NCBI GenBank assembly: GCA_964467175.1
Contig: CAYXNY010000045.1
Location: 1-60,047, forward strand
Direction of reading: 5' to 3'
Origin: JAWAFD01 sp964467175
Lineage (GTDB): Archaea > Micrarchaeota > Micrarchaeia > Anstonellales > J096
DNA: 60,047 nucleotides
Shown here: piece after piece, positions 9,006 to 17,124 of the stretch
Numbering within the stretch: the first letter of the stretch is position 1
How the letters are laid out: each line of letters starts with the position of its first letter
The notes under the pieces: model-generated
The model's database searches: none
What the model was told of the DNA's origin: nothing
What the model saw: only the letters and a program-made list of their open reading frames with translations
Translations under genes and position numbers: made by a program

Positions 9006-9434
9006 CTACGCCTCTTCTAGGTCTCCCTGCTCCTGGCCGTGCCTCCCATGTTCGTGCCCGCCCTTTTCTCTCACCTTTTCTTTGTATCTTTCTTCCAGCG
9101 GCTTTTTGCCCTCAGCCTCTTCTGCCTTTCTCCTATAATACCCGGCCTGGAACATCAAAGCAGACAGAATGATCAGAGTCACTGGAACGCCGAGGTAAAG
9201 TATTGGAAGGATAAGGGTCGCAAAATCCCTTTTTATATCTTCAAACTGAGGCGGAACATACGCCGCGCACTGGGATTTTATTTTGTTTAGGTCGTTGTTT
9301 GCGACAAAGTCAACAATCGCGCTTAGAACTGTGCCTGAAAACACGAGCACTGCGTAAACGCAACCCAGTATTATAACTATTCCTATTCCAAGAAATATCC
9401 AGCTCAAAAGCTTCTCTTTCATGCGCTCACCCAT
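9006..9434 (-). CDS. Small membrane protein with two transmembrane segments, function unknown
   Basis: 142 residues. Hydrophobic segments at about 11-43 (WIFLGIGIVIILGCVYAVLVF) and 73-94 (ILPILYLGVPVTLIILSALMF) flank a short external loop with one Cys (SQCAAYVPPQFEDIK). The C-terminal 45 residues are charged and end in a His/Glu-rich tail (GGHEHGRHGQEQGD), possibly metal binding. Start is ambiguous: a TATA-like element about 24 bases upstream favours a leaderless start at 9434, but GGGTGAGCGC just before the Met at 9422 is a good ribosome-binding site. Next gene downstream is the secreted protein at 8164-8961 on the same strand. Family not recognised. Confidence 0.65.
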   Translation of the reverse strand: MGERMKEKLLSWIFLGIGIVIILGCVYAVLVFSGTVLSAIVDFVANNDLNKIKSQCAAYVPPQFEDIKRDFATLILPILYLGVPVTLIILSALMFQAGYYRRKAEEAEGKKPLEERYKEKVREKGGHEHGRHGQEQGDLEEA

Positions 9435-9499
9435 GTAAAATTAAATGGTTGGGTATAAAAATGTTTGCTAGTTTTTGAGAAGAAAATAAATCATCGGAA

Positions 9500-9510
9500 G
9501 AAGAGCGAGC
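9500..9510 (-). other. 3' half of 23S rRNA processing stem
   Basis: On the minus strand GCTCGCTCTTC, an 11-base perfect complement of the flank at 12726-12736. Such a helix bringing both ends of the 23S precursor together is the archaeal substrate for the splicing endonuclease that releases pre-23S rRNA. Confidence 0.7.
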
Positions 9511-9932
9511 GTACAAGTTTAGATATATTGAATTAGCCCTTTAGTAACGGCTGGCTGAGTAGCTCGGTTGCCCTTGCTACTTACACCACCGTCCTATCAA
9601 ACCCATCTGCTATGGGCGGGCTTTGCTCTCTAGTTTTGGGAGGCGCTTCGACCTTAGATGCTTTCAGGTCTTATCGCCGTGGGGCGTGGCTGCCCGGCAG
9701 TGCCTGTGACAACCGGTAAACTAGAGGCCCCGGGTCCAAGTTCCTCTCGTACTAAAAGACCCTTCCCCTCAAAGAGCGACACTTCCAGCAGATACTACCG
9801 TACTGTCTCGCGACGTACTGAACCCAGCTCATGTGGGCCTTTAATGGATGAACAACCCAACCCTTGGTGGCTCCTGCACCACCAGGATGGCCCAAGCCGA
9901 CAGCGATGTACCAAGCCGCGGGGTCGATTTGT

Positions 9933-10005
9933 ACAAACCTTTTTGCAAAAAGTTCTTTCTTTTCCATAAACGCTTTTCTTTCTTCCAAGAAAGAAAAGGG
10001 TTTGT
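9933..10005 (-). other. Candidate intron D in 23S helix 89 loop
   Basis: About 73 nt placed between GGGCGAGAGTAC and AAATCGACCCCGCGGC, corresponding to the loop of helix 89 near E. coli 2474-2477. Ends pair as ACAAACC/GGTTTGT. Inside are a perfect hairpin CTTTTCTTTCTT-GG-AAGAAAGAAAAG and a second one CTTTTTGCAAAAAG. Start (AACCCTTTT), middle (AAAAGCGTTT) and end (AAAGGTTTG) match the T-loop intron of tRNA-Gly at 25973-26025. Boundaries are uncertain by a few bases. Confidence 0.65.
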
Positions 10006-10531
10006 GTACTCTCGCCCGCGACGAGCCTGTTACCCCCAGGGTAGCTTGTTTGACAGCTGGATGCCCTACTAATAGGCAGCCCAGGTTCGCTAGGCCCGAC
10101 TTTCGTCTCTGCATCCCACGCTTTTAGGGATACAGTCAGGCCAACATATGTCCTTCACCCTCTTCCCCGGATTTCTGACCCGGGTGAGTTGACCATTGGG
10201 CGCCCATGTTTCTTTATCGTGGGCGTACCGCCCCAGCCAAACTATCCACCTGACGCTGTTCCCTTGCGGGTAATCCTCACCAACAAGAAAAGGTGGTGTT
10301 ACATCGTCGCCTCCACAACCCCCGGAGGAGTTGCTTCGAAGGCTCCCACCTACGCTCTGTAATCCCATTGATGAAAAAACATCAGGCTATAGTAAAGCTC
10401 CATGGGGTCTTCGTTTCCCACTGGAAGTCCCCGGCATCTTCACCGGGAAGTGACTTCACAGGGTCCCAAGCAGGGACAGTAGGGGAGACGTTACGCCATT
10501 CATGCAAGCCGCCAATTAAGCGGCGAGGTAT

Positions 10532-10674
10532 TGCATCAAGGCCATACCAAAAATGGTATAGCAAGGACCTTTCCTACCGCTTAATTTTCAAATGGCGTCT
10601 GCAAGAAGGTAACTCTTACCGCGTTCTTAAGGCCGATCCTCTCCATGTCTCAACACAAAGAGGCATGGCCTTGT
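10532..10674 (-). other. Candidate intron C in 23S, after GGTAGCGTAA (about E. coli 1938)
   Basis: About 143 nt separating GGTAGCGTAA from ATACCTCGCCGC, which are contiguous in other 23S rRNAs. The ends form a 12-pair helix: CAAGGCCATGCC (minus strand of 10662-10673) with GGTATGGCCTTG (minus strand of 10537-10548). No open frame for a homing endonuclease. Boundaries uncertain by a few bases. Confidence 0.65.
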
Positions 10675-10684
10675 TTACGCTACC

Positions 10685-10712
10685 TGTCTCCCAAAGAGCA
10701 GTCTGCTCCTCA
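10685..10712 (-). other. Candidate mini-intron B in 23S (about E. coli 1928/1929)
   Basis: 28 nt lying between CCCTCTTAA and GGTAGCG, which are normally joined as CTCTTAAGGTAGCG. It contains the perfect hairpin GAGCAG-A-CTGCTC. Archaeal 23S introns are known close to this position. Very short for an intron, so an expansion of the rRNA remains possible. Confidence 0.5.
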
Positions 10713-10727
10713 TTAAGAGGGTCAGAG

Positions 10728-10781
10728 TCTAGGGTTTGTGGTCCTCTACTAAGATTCGTATTAATTCCGTGTGACCACAAA
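10728..10781 (-). other. Candidate intron A in 23S helix 69 loop (about E. coli 1913/1914)
   Basis: About 54 nt between GCGGGGGTAA and CTCTGACCCTC, splitting the otherwise near-universal helix 69 loop. The ends pair perfectly for nine bases (TTTGTGGTC with GACCACAAA). Removing it gives GGGGGTAACTCTGACCC, close to the normal GGGAGTAACTATGACTC. Exact boundary uncertain. Confidence 0.6.
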
Positions 10782-11315
10782 TTACCCCCGCTCTTTACTG
10801 GCCCTTTTTCCCGTTGAACCGGACTTTCAGGTACCAGCAGTGAGCAGGCGTCGGCCATCGTACTAGGCATTTCTGCTTTGCGATGACCTGTGTTTTTGAT
10901 AAACAGTCGCTCCCCCTTTGTTAGTGCCACCTGCCTTCTCATCGAAAGCAGGCACTCCTTCTACCGAAGATACGGAGCTAACTTGCCGAATTCCCTCGCT
11001 TGGGTTCTCCCTACAGGGCTGAGCCTTTTCAGCTAGGGGCACCTGTACTAGTTCTAGGTACGGGCATGAAGAGTCGTTGGGCTTTGCCTTTTCATGGGCC
11101 CCAGGAATCAGTCCAGTTCCCCCATAAGAGTTTGAACTGCTTCTCCTCACAACGAGACTCCGCAGTTCTATCCTCTTTAGACGGAATCTCTTCCGCTGAA
11201 CCTATCCCAAAGCGTCAGCAAAACCCCTTGCGTTGCCGCGCCTATCTTCATGGGGCGGGAATATTAACCCGCTTCCCTTTCGCGCGCTTCCGATTAGGGG
11301 CGCGCTTAGGACCGC

Positions 11316-11346
<31 letters not shown>

Positions 11347-12725
11347 AACCGTGCCCTATCAGCCCTCCAGGATTCTCACCTGGATATGCTGCTACTAGCG
11401 CCAGGATATTCATTCCAGACCGCTCCATAAGAGCTCACGCCCTTACTTCTCCGCAGTCCGGACGCCTTCCTACTCCTCTCCTTTCGGAGGGGCGGGGAAT
11501 TGGAGGCTGGCTTAGCCCCGTAAATTTTTAGAGACCGCTCCCTCGGCTGGTCCGCTATTACGCGTTGTTTGGAGGGTGGCTGCTTCTAAGCCTACCTCCC
11601 AGCTGTTTTGGGGAGGGGCCTCCTTGTAGATTCACACTTAGCCAGCACTTAGGGTCCTTAGCCCCGCGTACGGTCGTTCCCGAAATGGCCCTCAAGCTTA
11701 CCCCGAGGAACCCCACTGCCGCCATCTACGCCGAAGGCAGATTCGGAGTTTGATAGAGGAGGGAGGGATTTCTCCCCCTTGCTCCCCAATCGGTGCTCTA
11801 CCCCGCCTTCAAGCTCCGGCGACGCTGAGCTGAGACTCATCTCGGAAGGAACCCGCTATCACCCGGCTCGATTGGACTTTCACCCCTACACCCAAGTCAC
11901 CTAAGGGGAATATACCACCACTAGTTGCGGGCCTCGACCAACCTGACGGCTGGCTTCACCCTGCTCGGGCGTAGTTCGCAACGGGCTTCGGGTCTGCATG
12001 CGGTGACTGGTCCCCGGTTAAGAGGACGCCCCTTGTTGCCTGCGGGCTTTTGCTTTCGCTTCGCCTTTCAGCTCGCCACCGCAAATAACTCCCTGGCTCT
12101 TGCTTCGAGAAGAATGCCAGAACTCTGGAACACCTGCCTCCCGCCTGCCCTTTCGAACAGGAAGTTCGGCAGGCCAACCTTTTGAGCCCTGGCTGCCTGT
12201 CCCCGCATAGTTTCAGGCTCTTTTAACCCCCCTTCCGGGGTGCTTTTCAGCTTTCGCTCGCGCTACTAATTCGCTATCGGTCTGAGGCACATATTTAGAC
12301 TTGGAGGTTAGTACCCCCATATTCCCGAGCTCAGCCAGAGCACGGTACTCTTCTGGATCGCTCCTTTTTCCTTCCTCTACGGGGCTGTCGCCCTCTTTGG
12401 CGTCCCGTTCCAGGGAACTTTGAGTCGGAGAAAGGGTGCTCCCCCACACATCTGCGTCCGCATTACTGCGGGGCATTCGTGACGGTCTCTCCGGGGTTCA
12501 TTCGCCATTACTACCCGGATCGCAGTTGCTTTCTTTTCCGCCCGGTACTAAGATGCTTCATTTCCCGGGGTTTCTGCACATTCCTGTGCGCAGCTCCATC
12601 CTTGGATCAAAGCCTGCATGCGGCTACCCAAGGCTTATCGCAGCTTGCTACGGAGCCCTGCTTGCCTCAGCCAAGCCATCCACTAAGCGGGTTCTAATAA
12701 CAACATATCCTTAAACTTCTGATAT

Positions 12726-12736
12726 GCTCGCTCTTC
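12726..12736 (-). other. 5' half of 23S rRNA processing stem
   Basis: Minus strand GAAGAGCGAGC, just upstream of the 5' end of 23S, complementary to 9500-9510. The leader between it and the promoter contains a hairpin CTATG...CATAG. Confidence 0.7.
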
Positions 12737-12815
12737 ATCCTCATTACCATCCATCTATGCGAAAGATGAACCGCCATAGACAAACTGCAACGGCAGGCTT
12801 AATTTTATTGATAAA

Positions 12816-12828
12816 GGGGTTTATAAAT
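12816..12828 (-). promoter_or_regulatory. Promoter of the 23S rRNA gene
   Basis: Minus strand ATTTATAAACCCC is a strong archaeal TATA box about 100 bases upstream of the mature 23S 5' end, giving a start near 12790-12800 and a leader that includes the processing stem. The remaining bases up to 13010 hold no gene I can see. Confidence 0.6.
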
Positions 12829-13010
12829 CTATCGGAGAGTAATCGCTCAAAAAATTCCATTCGCCACGCGGTAAAAACAAAAAATCAACGCAGGCGAGAG
12901 CAATGCATTTGTTTGAGATTGCCGGGCAATCTTAAGCGAGTAGTTTTACTATTATCGGGAAGTAGTTTTCAAGATAATTTGCAACACCATTCATCTCAAT
13001 TAATCATTCT

Positions 13011-14072
13011 TCATTTTGATTTCTTTAAACTGGCCCCTGCTTTTCTTATTTTTCTTAGTGCTACAGAAACAGGATGCCTTTTTCCTTTTTCTTTTTCAGC
13101 TTCCTCGACAAACTCCTGCTCTTCTTTCCTGATGAATTTATAGAATAAACTGAGCATAGGCATCTGGACAATAAAGCAAAATACTACTCCTAAAGCAATT
13201 TGGCTTGAAAAAGCAGACAATGCTAGAGCAACACCAATAGAAAGATTCTTGGAGACGGTGCCATAAACAATGGGCATCTGATTGTCATATGAATCGATGA
13301 AAAACCCGGAGAAGAAAAGAGTAATAAGGAAAATAGCAAGGTAGTAAACAGCAGCTAGCAGCACTCCAACCAAAAGCATTTCCGGATGACTGATGATATC
13401 ATTTGCCTTCAAGGAAGTTGAAATAAAAACTACCAGCAAAGCGCATAAGGAGGAAATCGTCGCCAACGTTGGTTTCCACGATTTTATCTTTTCTTTGGAA
13501 TATTTCGTTTTAAGCAAAACCTGAATGATGAAGCCAATAACTAGAGGTGAAAATATATAGAAAGAGATATTTTGGATTAGCAATGACTGAGAAAAATGAA
13601 CTGACCCGGAAAGTAGTAAAGATAAAGTAAACGGAATGGTTACCAGCGCCAAGATAAATGTTCCTATTTGCAAAATCATCGCCAATTCCAGATTGGCGTT
13701 CAGCAAGCCGGCCCAAGAGACGATCATTCCGCCCGGTGGCATTGTTGCAGCCAAAATTAAACCCGTTTTCAAGAAATCATACCGTTCCGGAAATGCAAGA
13801 CTGACAAAGTAAGCGACCAAAGGTGCCAAAATCAAAACAGCCAGCATGCCCCAAATAATCTCTTTTTTGTACTTTCTTATAGCGATCAGTTCACCAAACT
13901 CTAGCGGGATAACCATTACAAAAATCATGAGAAATAGAATTGGAACAATAAAAGAAGATAAAAAGGCAGCAACTTGCGGTAGCTGCCATCCCAAAAGAAA
14001 CCCAAGAATAATGGAAGCCAGAACCAAACCGAATAGGTTGTTTCTGAAGAACTTATCTATGCGTTCCAGCAT
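13011..14072 (-). CDS. SBF/BASS-family transporter (ACR3- or bile-acid-symporter-like)
   Basis: 353 residues with about ten hydrophobic segments, the size of the bile acid:sodium symporter/arsenite-permease superfamily (PF01758 type). TMPPGGMIVSWAGLLNANLELA (about 110-131) is in the place of the first conserved broken helix, and GTVSKNLSIGVALALSAF (about 274-291) in the second. The C-terminal 40 residues are a charged cytoplasmic tail. Last gene of an operon led by an ArsR regulator, which makes metalloid or sulfur-oxyanion export a reasonable guess; the sequence alone does not separate arsenite (ACR3) from organic-anion transport. Gap of 23 bases to the preceding small gene. The operon looks AT-rich in codon choice compared with its neighbours, perhaps acquired. 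Confidence 0.7.
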   Translation of the reverse strand: MLERIDKFFRNNLFGLVLASIILGFLLGWQLPQVAAFLSSFIVPILFLMIFVMVIPLEFGELIAIRKYKKEIIWGMLAVLILAPLVAYFVSLAFPERYDFLKTGLILAATMPPGGMIVSWAGLLNANLELAMILQIGTFILALVTIPFTLSLLLSGSVHFSQSLLIQNISFYIFSPLVIGFIIQVLLKTKYSKEKIKSWKPTLATISSLCALLVVFISTSLKANDIISHPEMLLVGVLLAAVYYLAIFLITLFFSGFFIDSYDNQMPIVYGTVSKNLSIGVALALSAFSSQIALGVVFCFIVQMPMLSLFYKFIRKEEQEFVEEAEKEKGKRHPVSVALRKIRKAGASLKKSK

Positions 14073-14095
14073 TTACTCCGCCGCTTATGGATACT

Positions 14096-14413
14096 TTACT
14101 GAGCTAGCCATAGCATACCAACAATCTCTTTATTGTATGCCAGTTCTACTTTAATACCAAATCTTGCAGCCCAGTAAGCCCCAACTTCAAGTTTGTTTAG
14201 ATCCACGTCTTTCCAGAGGTTGCCCACGATAGCGCCGTTTAATAACAACGGAATGTGTGTAACCCCACGTGGGTCTACCCATCGCTCGCCTTTAGTAACT
14301 TTTGCCAGCAAATCCGTCGTCTTTTTTTCTACCTCTTCGCGGTTCAACTCTTTATCTAGGGCATAGCAACCCCATCTTACTCCAAATCTCCAACCAGGTA
14401 TTCCTCTCGGCAT
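14096..14413 (-). CDS. Small conserved-looking protein in the ArsR operon, function unknown
   Basis: 105 residues, no signal peptide or membrane segment. It starts MPRGIPGWRFGVRWGCYALDK and has many aromatic residues (Trp at 8, 14, 45, 67, 80, 102). I do not recognise a family. It lies between the TauE-like and SBF-like transporter genes, 29 bases downstream of the former and 23 bases upstream of the latter, so it is very likely co-transcribed and may belong to the same detoxification or sulfur-handling pathway. In bacteria this operon position is often held by rhodanese or sulfur-carrier proteins, but no active-site Cys motif of that kind is visible (one Cys, at 16). Confidence 0.6.
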   Translation of the reverse strand: MPRGIPGWRFGVRWGCYALDKELNREEVEKKTTDLLAKVTKGERWVDPRGVTHIPLLLNGAIVGNLWKDVDLNKLEVGAYWAARFGIKVELAYNKEIVGMLWLAQ

Positions 14414-14442
14414 CTTATCACCTCATATTTTATTTATATCCT

Positions 14443-15390
14443 TTACCAAATATACACCCCGAAGTAATTCCCTATAAACTTTGCCGCTACATATAGGAAA
14501 TAAACCCCAAACAGCAGTTTTAGATGGAACGGCTGGAACTTCTTTATTGTTGCTGCGCCTATTTGCGCTCCTATTATCGTGCCGATTCCTAGAAGTAAAC
14601 CAGCACTAACAAAAACAAAGCCTTGAACCAGTTTAATTAAACCACCTACTGTTGCAAGAGGTACCATTATTGCTAGAGAGGTTCCCATGGTGATATACAC
14701 CGGAGCCCCAAAAAGATAAATCAACCCCGGTACTAAAGCATACCCTCCGCCAAGTCCAACTATTCCGGTAAGGATTCCAACAATAAATCCGAATATGGAA
14801 AGCTTTGCAGGATGGCCTTCTATTGATTCCGGCATCTGACCTGACATGGGAACCTGCACAAGTTTTCCACTCTTGAACCGTTTGTATCCTTCAATTCCTT
14901 CCCATATCATTCTTAATGCAGGCCATAAGAATACGATTCCAATAATGAGGCCTAGCAATAAAGATTGACTGTATAAAAATAGAAAAAGCCAAGAGCCCAA
15001 TATCACACCCAAAATTCCTGCCCCGCCCATCCATAAGGCTACTCTCTTATCCAAGTTCTTCCTCTTAAAATGCCCATAACCTCCTGAAATCGATGTGAAG
15101 ATAACTGCAAAGAGTGTTGTTCCAACAGCGATCGGCGCAGGGAACCCTAGCCAGAAATGCAATACCGGGAGCATAACACTGCAACCGCCTGTGCCTATCC
15201 AACCACCTAAAAGCCCTGCTACTAACCCTACTGAAAGCAATATAAGAATCATTGAGGCATTCAACTGCGGAACACCGACCGGTTGCTGTTCGCTCGAGAA
15301 TACCAGCGCAGTAATAGCGGCCATAATCAACACTAAAAATATCGTGAATTTGTATTCCTTAAAGATTGCTTTTACATCTATCCCCATCAT
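14443..15390 (-). CDS. TauE/SafE-family membrane exporter
   Basis: Predicted permease for sulfite or organosulfonate (PF01925 type), acting in the cytoplasmic membrane. 315 residues; an N-terminal anchor helix is followed by two copies of the family repeat: LLGGWIGTGGCSVMLPVLHFWLG (about 59-81) and LTGIVGLGGGYALVPGLIYLFG (about 210-231), each with the Gly-rich G-x-G-G-G/S turn. The start codon overlaps the arsR-like stop (15387-15390), so the two are translationally coupled. Pairing of TauE/SafE with an ArsR regulator is known from sulfide- and sulfite-responsive operons. Substrate not deducible from sequence. Confidence 0.85.
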   Translation of the reverse strand: MMGIDVKAIFKEYKFTIFLVLIMAAITALVFSSEQQPVGVPQLNASMILILLSVGLVAGLLGGWIGTGGCSVMLPVLHFWLGFPAPIAVGTTLFAVIFTSISGGYGHFKRKNLDKRVALWMGGAGILGVILGSWLFLFLYSQSLLLGLIIGIVFLWPALRMIWEGIEGYKRFKSGKLVQVPMSGQMPESIEGHPAKLSIFGFIVGILTGIVGLGGGYALVPGLIYLFGAPVYITMGTSLAIMVPLATVGGLIKLVQGFVFVSAGLLLGIGTIIGAQIGAATIKKFQPFHLKLLFGVYFLYVAAKFIGNYFGVYIW

Positions 15391-15647
15391 TTTTTATCAC
15401 CTTCAATTAGTTTGAATATCTTCTTCACCCTTCTATCCTTTATTGAATAGAGAACCATTCTTCCATTTCTACGAGATTTAATCAAGCCCCATTTGACAAG
15501 TTTAGCAAGATGCATGGATGTATTCGACTGCGTTCTTCCAATTTTACTAGGAATTTTGCATGCGCACATTTCTCCTGAAAGAAGGCATTTTAATACCCTA
15601 TATTTTGTTTCTTCTCCCAGTGCTTTAAACAAATAGATGTTTTTCAT
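15387..15647 (-). CDS. ArsR-family transcriptional repressor
   Basis: 86 residues, a minimal winged-helix protein. Recognition helix TQSNTSMHLAKLVKWGLI (about 49-66) and wing RRNGRMVLYSI fit ArsR/SmtB. The Cys-x-Cys at MCACKIP (27-31) is in the position of the metalloid/thiol sensor of ArsR proteins (CVC in ArsR). It probably represses the operon 15647-13011, including its own gene, and releases on binding metalloid or reactive sulfur. The TATA box 25-30 bases upstream makes the mRNA leaderless, and an inverted repeat overlaps the start (next entry). Confidence 0.85.
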   Translation of the reverse strand: MKNIYLFKALGEETKYRVLKCLLSGEMCACKIPSKIGRTQSNTSMHLAKLVKWGLIKSRRNGRMVLYSIKDRRVKKIFKLIEGDKK

Positions 15648-15678
15648 ATCAATGGATATTGATATATATGTTTATAAG
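15646..15678 (-). promoter_or_regulatory. Promoter and putative operator of the ArsR operon
   Basis: Inverted repeat ATATCAAT-GGAT-ATTGATAT (15646-15665) overlaps the expected transcription start and start codon, with a TATA box CTTATAAA on the minus strand at 15671-15678. A dyad at this place is where an ArsR dimer would block transcription. Confidence 0.65.
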
Positions 15679-15782
15679 GCTTTCTGTTTTTGAGAGGGTG
15701 CTTGAAAAATTTTTGTAAGCAAAAATCCTTCGCAAATTCATTGACCGAAATATTTTAAATCTCAGCAACAGATTGTAAAAAA

Positions 15783-16472
15783 ATGAAAGCTTTTGTCGGA
15801 ACATCCGGCTGGGCCTATGGATGGAACGAGGGCGGAAATTTTCAGTGGTTTGTAGAAAACTCCGGATTGAATGCAGTTGAAATTAATGCAAGTTTTTACA
15901 GATTTCCCTTCCCGAGCCAGGTCAAAGGATGGGCAAAAAGAACAAAGGAGATAAGATGGGCCGTGAAGGTTAATAGATTAATCACGCATGTGTTTAAATT
16001 TGGGAATAAGGCGAAGCAAACGTGGAAAAGGTTTGAGGAGATTTTTTCGCCCCTGCATAAGAATATTGATTTTTATCTTTTTCAGCTTCCGCCCAGCTCA
16101 GGGCCGGATATGGCTGAAAAAATTGAGAGGTTTGCGAAATTCACGAAGCTCGGAGAGAGATTTGCGTTGGAAGTGAGGAATGAAAAATGGTTTGCAAAGG
16201 AGTGGGTTGAATGGGCGGTGAAAAATAAAATTACATGGGTTTCAATAGATGCGCCTGAATTTTCGCGCGGAATTTTCAAAACAACGGATTTTGTTTATTT
16301 GAGAATGCATGGGAGGAAGAGCTGGTATTCTTATAATTATTCCAAGCAGGAATTGAAGGAAATTGCGGAGAGAATAAAAAAAGCAAACCCAAAAGCTGCT
16401 TATGTTTTCTTTAACAATAACCATGATATGCTGAACAACGCGAGGGAGATGAAAAGGATATTGGAAAAATAA
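15783..16472 (+). CDS. DUF72-family protein
   Basis: 229 residues. Begins MKAFVGTSGWAYGWNEG, the family signature, and has VEINASFYRFP (36-46), WAVKVNRLITH, FLLFQLPPS-like FYLFQLPPSSGP and YVYLRMHG-like FVYLRMHGRKSWYSYNYS. DUF72 proteins are TIM-barrel-like and widely conserved; their reaction is not established. A TATA box TATTTTAAAT at 15751-15760 is about 27 bases before the ATG, indicating a leaderless monocistronic gene. Divergent from the ArsR operon. Slightly shorter than many members (about 240). Confidence 0.85.
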   Translation: MKAFVGTSGWAYGWNEGGNFQWFVENSGLNAVEINASFYRFPFPSQVKGWAKRTKEIRWAVKVNRLITHVFKFGNKAKQTWKRFEEIFSPLHKNIDFYLFQLPPSSGPDMAEKIERFAKFTKLGERFALEVRNEKWFAKEWVEWAVKNKITWVSIDAPEFSRGIFKTTDFVYLRMHGRKSWYSYNYSKQELKEIAERIKKANPKAAYVFFNNNHDMLNNAREMKRILEK

Positions 16473-16494
16473 AAAATATTCGTTACACCTTTTC

Positions 16495-17124
16495 CTAAAT
16501 TTTATTTAAGTTTTTCAAAAACCTCCTTTTCCATTTGGCAAATTCGTTCACGTCCAGTCCTATGTAAGCCAATTCCTCAACGCCTATACTGTTTATTTCG
16601 TTCAAAAGTTCTTTTTCAAAATATTCTATCTTAGCTTTCCTCAAAAAAATCCTATATTTTTTTATATCAAACTCGGTATGAATCAAAAGGGTTGCTATAT
16701 CGATTATGTCCTTTCTTCCTTTTATCGAGCCCCTTCTATTAATTTCTGCGGATTGTTTTAGTATGATAAGGATCTCGGGGATGGGGACTTTGATTCCGTT
16801 AATAACACGGGTGTTTTTTAGTATTGTCTCAACAGGAAGAGGAAGCGTAGAATAGGATGGCAGGTACAGGTCTATATCAAAATCCTCGCCCTTTATTTCG
16901 TATTTTCTTAATCTTTCGTTCTTTTCTACAGTATACTCGGCACGAATCGCGAGCAGTGTGTTGTAATCAAGAATCAAATCGATATCTTTTGATTTATGCA
17001 TCCCTGTCCACAGATACGCTGCCCAGCCGCCGATAACTGTTACATCGTATTTCTTGCTAATCTCTAGAAGCTTCTCAAAACTTTTTTTCGTTACGCTATC
17101 ATTCCAGAATTCCTTCACTTTCAT
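16495..17124 (-). CDS. AbiEii-like nucleotidyltransferase (candidate toxin)
   Basis: 209 residues from the Met at 17124. The nucleotidyltransferase core is visible as VIGGWAAYLWTGMHKSKDIDLIL (about 30-52), with GG and the D-x-D pair (DID), followed by a third acidic strand EDFDIDLYLP. In AbiEii-type IV toxins such an enzyme attacks tRNA acceptor ends or GTP metabolism. The gene overlaps the upstream winged-helix gene by 4 bases (17121-17124), which is the AbiEi-AbiEii order (antitoxin first). The K-x-x-A-E-I and KGRKDIIDIATL segments resemble the C-terminal helical part of this family. Whether it is toxic cannot be told from sequence; a plain housekeeping nucleotidyltransferase is the alternative. 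Confidence 0.7.
   Translation of the reverse strand: MKVKEFWNDSVTKKSFEKLLEISKKYDVTVIGGWAAYLWTGMHKSKDIDLILDYNTLLAIRAEYTVEKNERLRKYEIKGEDFDIDLYLPSYSTLPLPVETILKNTRVINGIKVPIPEILIILKQSAEINRRGSIKGRKDIIDIATLLIHTEFDIKKYRIFLRKAKIEYFEKELLNEINSIGVEELAYIGLDVNEFAKWKRRFLKNLNKI

Noticed and set aside
10024..10041. A2448-equivalent appears as G (GGGGGTAACAGG) at the peptidyl-transferase ring.
   Set aside because: A single base; a sequencing difference or lineage feature cannot be separated without other copies.
10560..10640. The plus strand here reads GTAACTCTTACC...CTTAAGG, which looks like helix 69 on the wrong strand and could suggest an inversion inside 23S.
   Set aside because: Proper helix 69 pieces were found on the minus strand at 10713-10790 split by insertions; the plus-strand match is within intron C and is fortuitous.
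12213..12476. Many open frames inside 9520-12717 on both strands.
   Set aside because: They lie within the 23S rRNA gene and have no protein-like composition.
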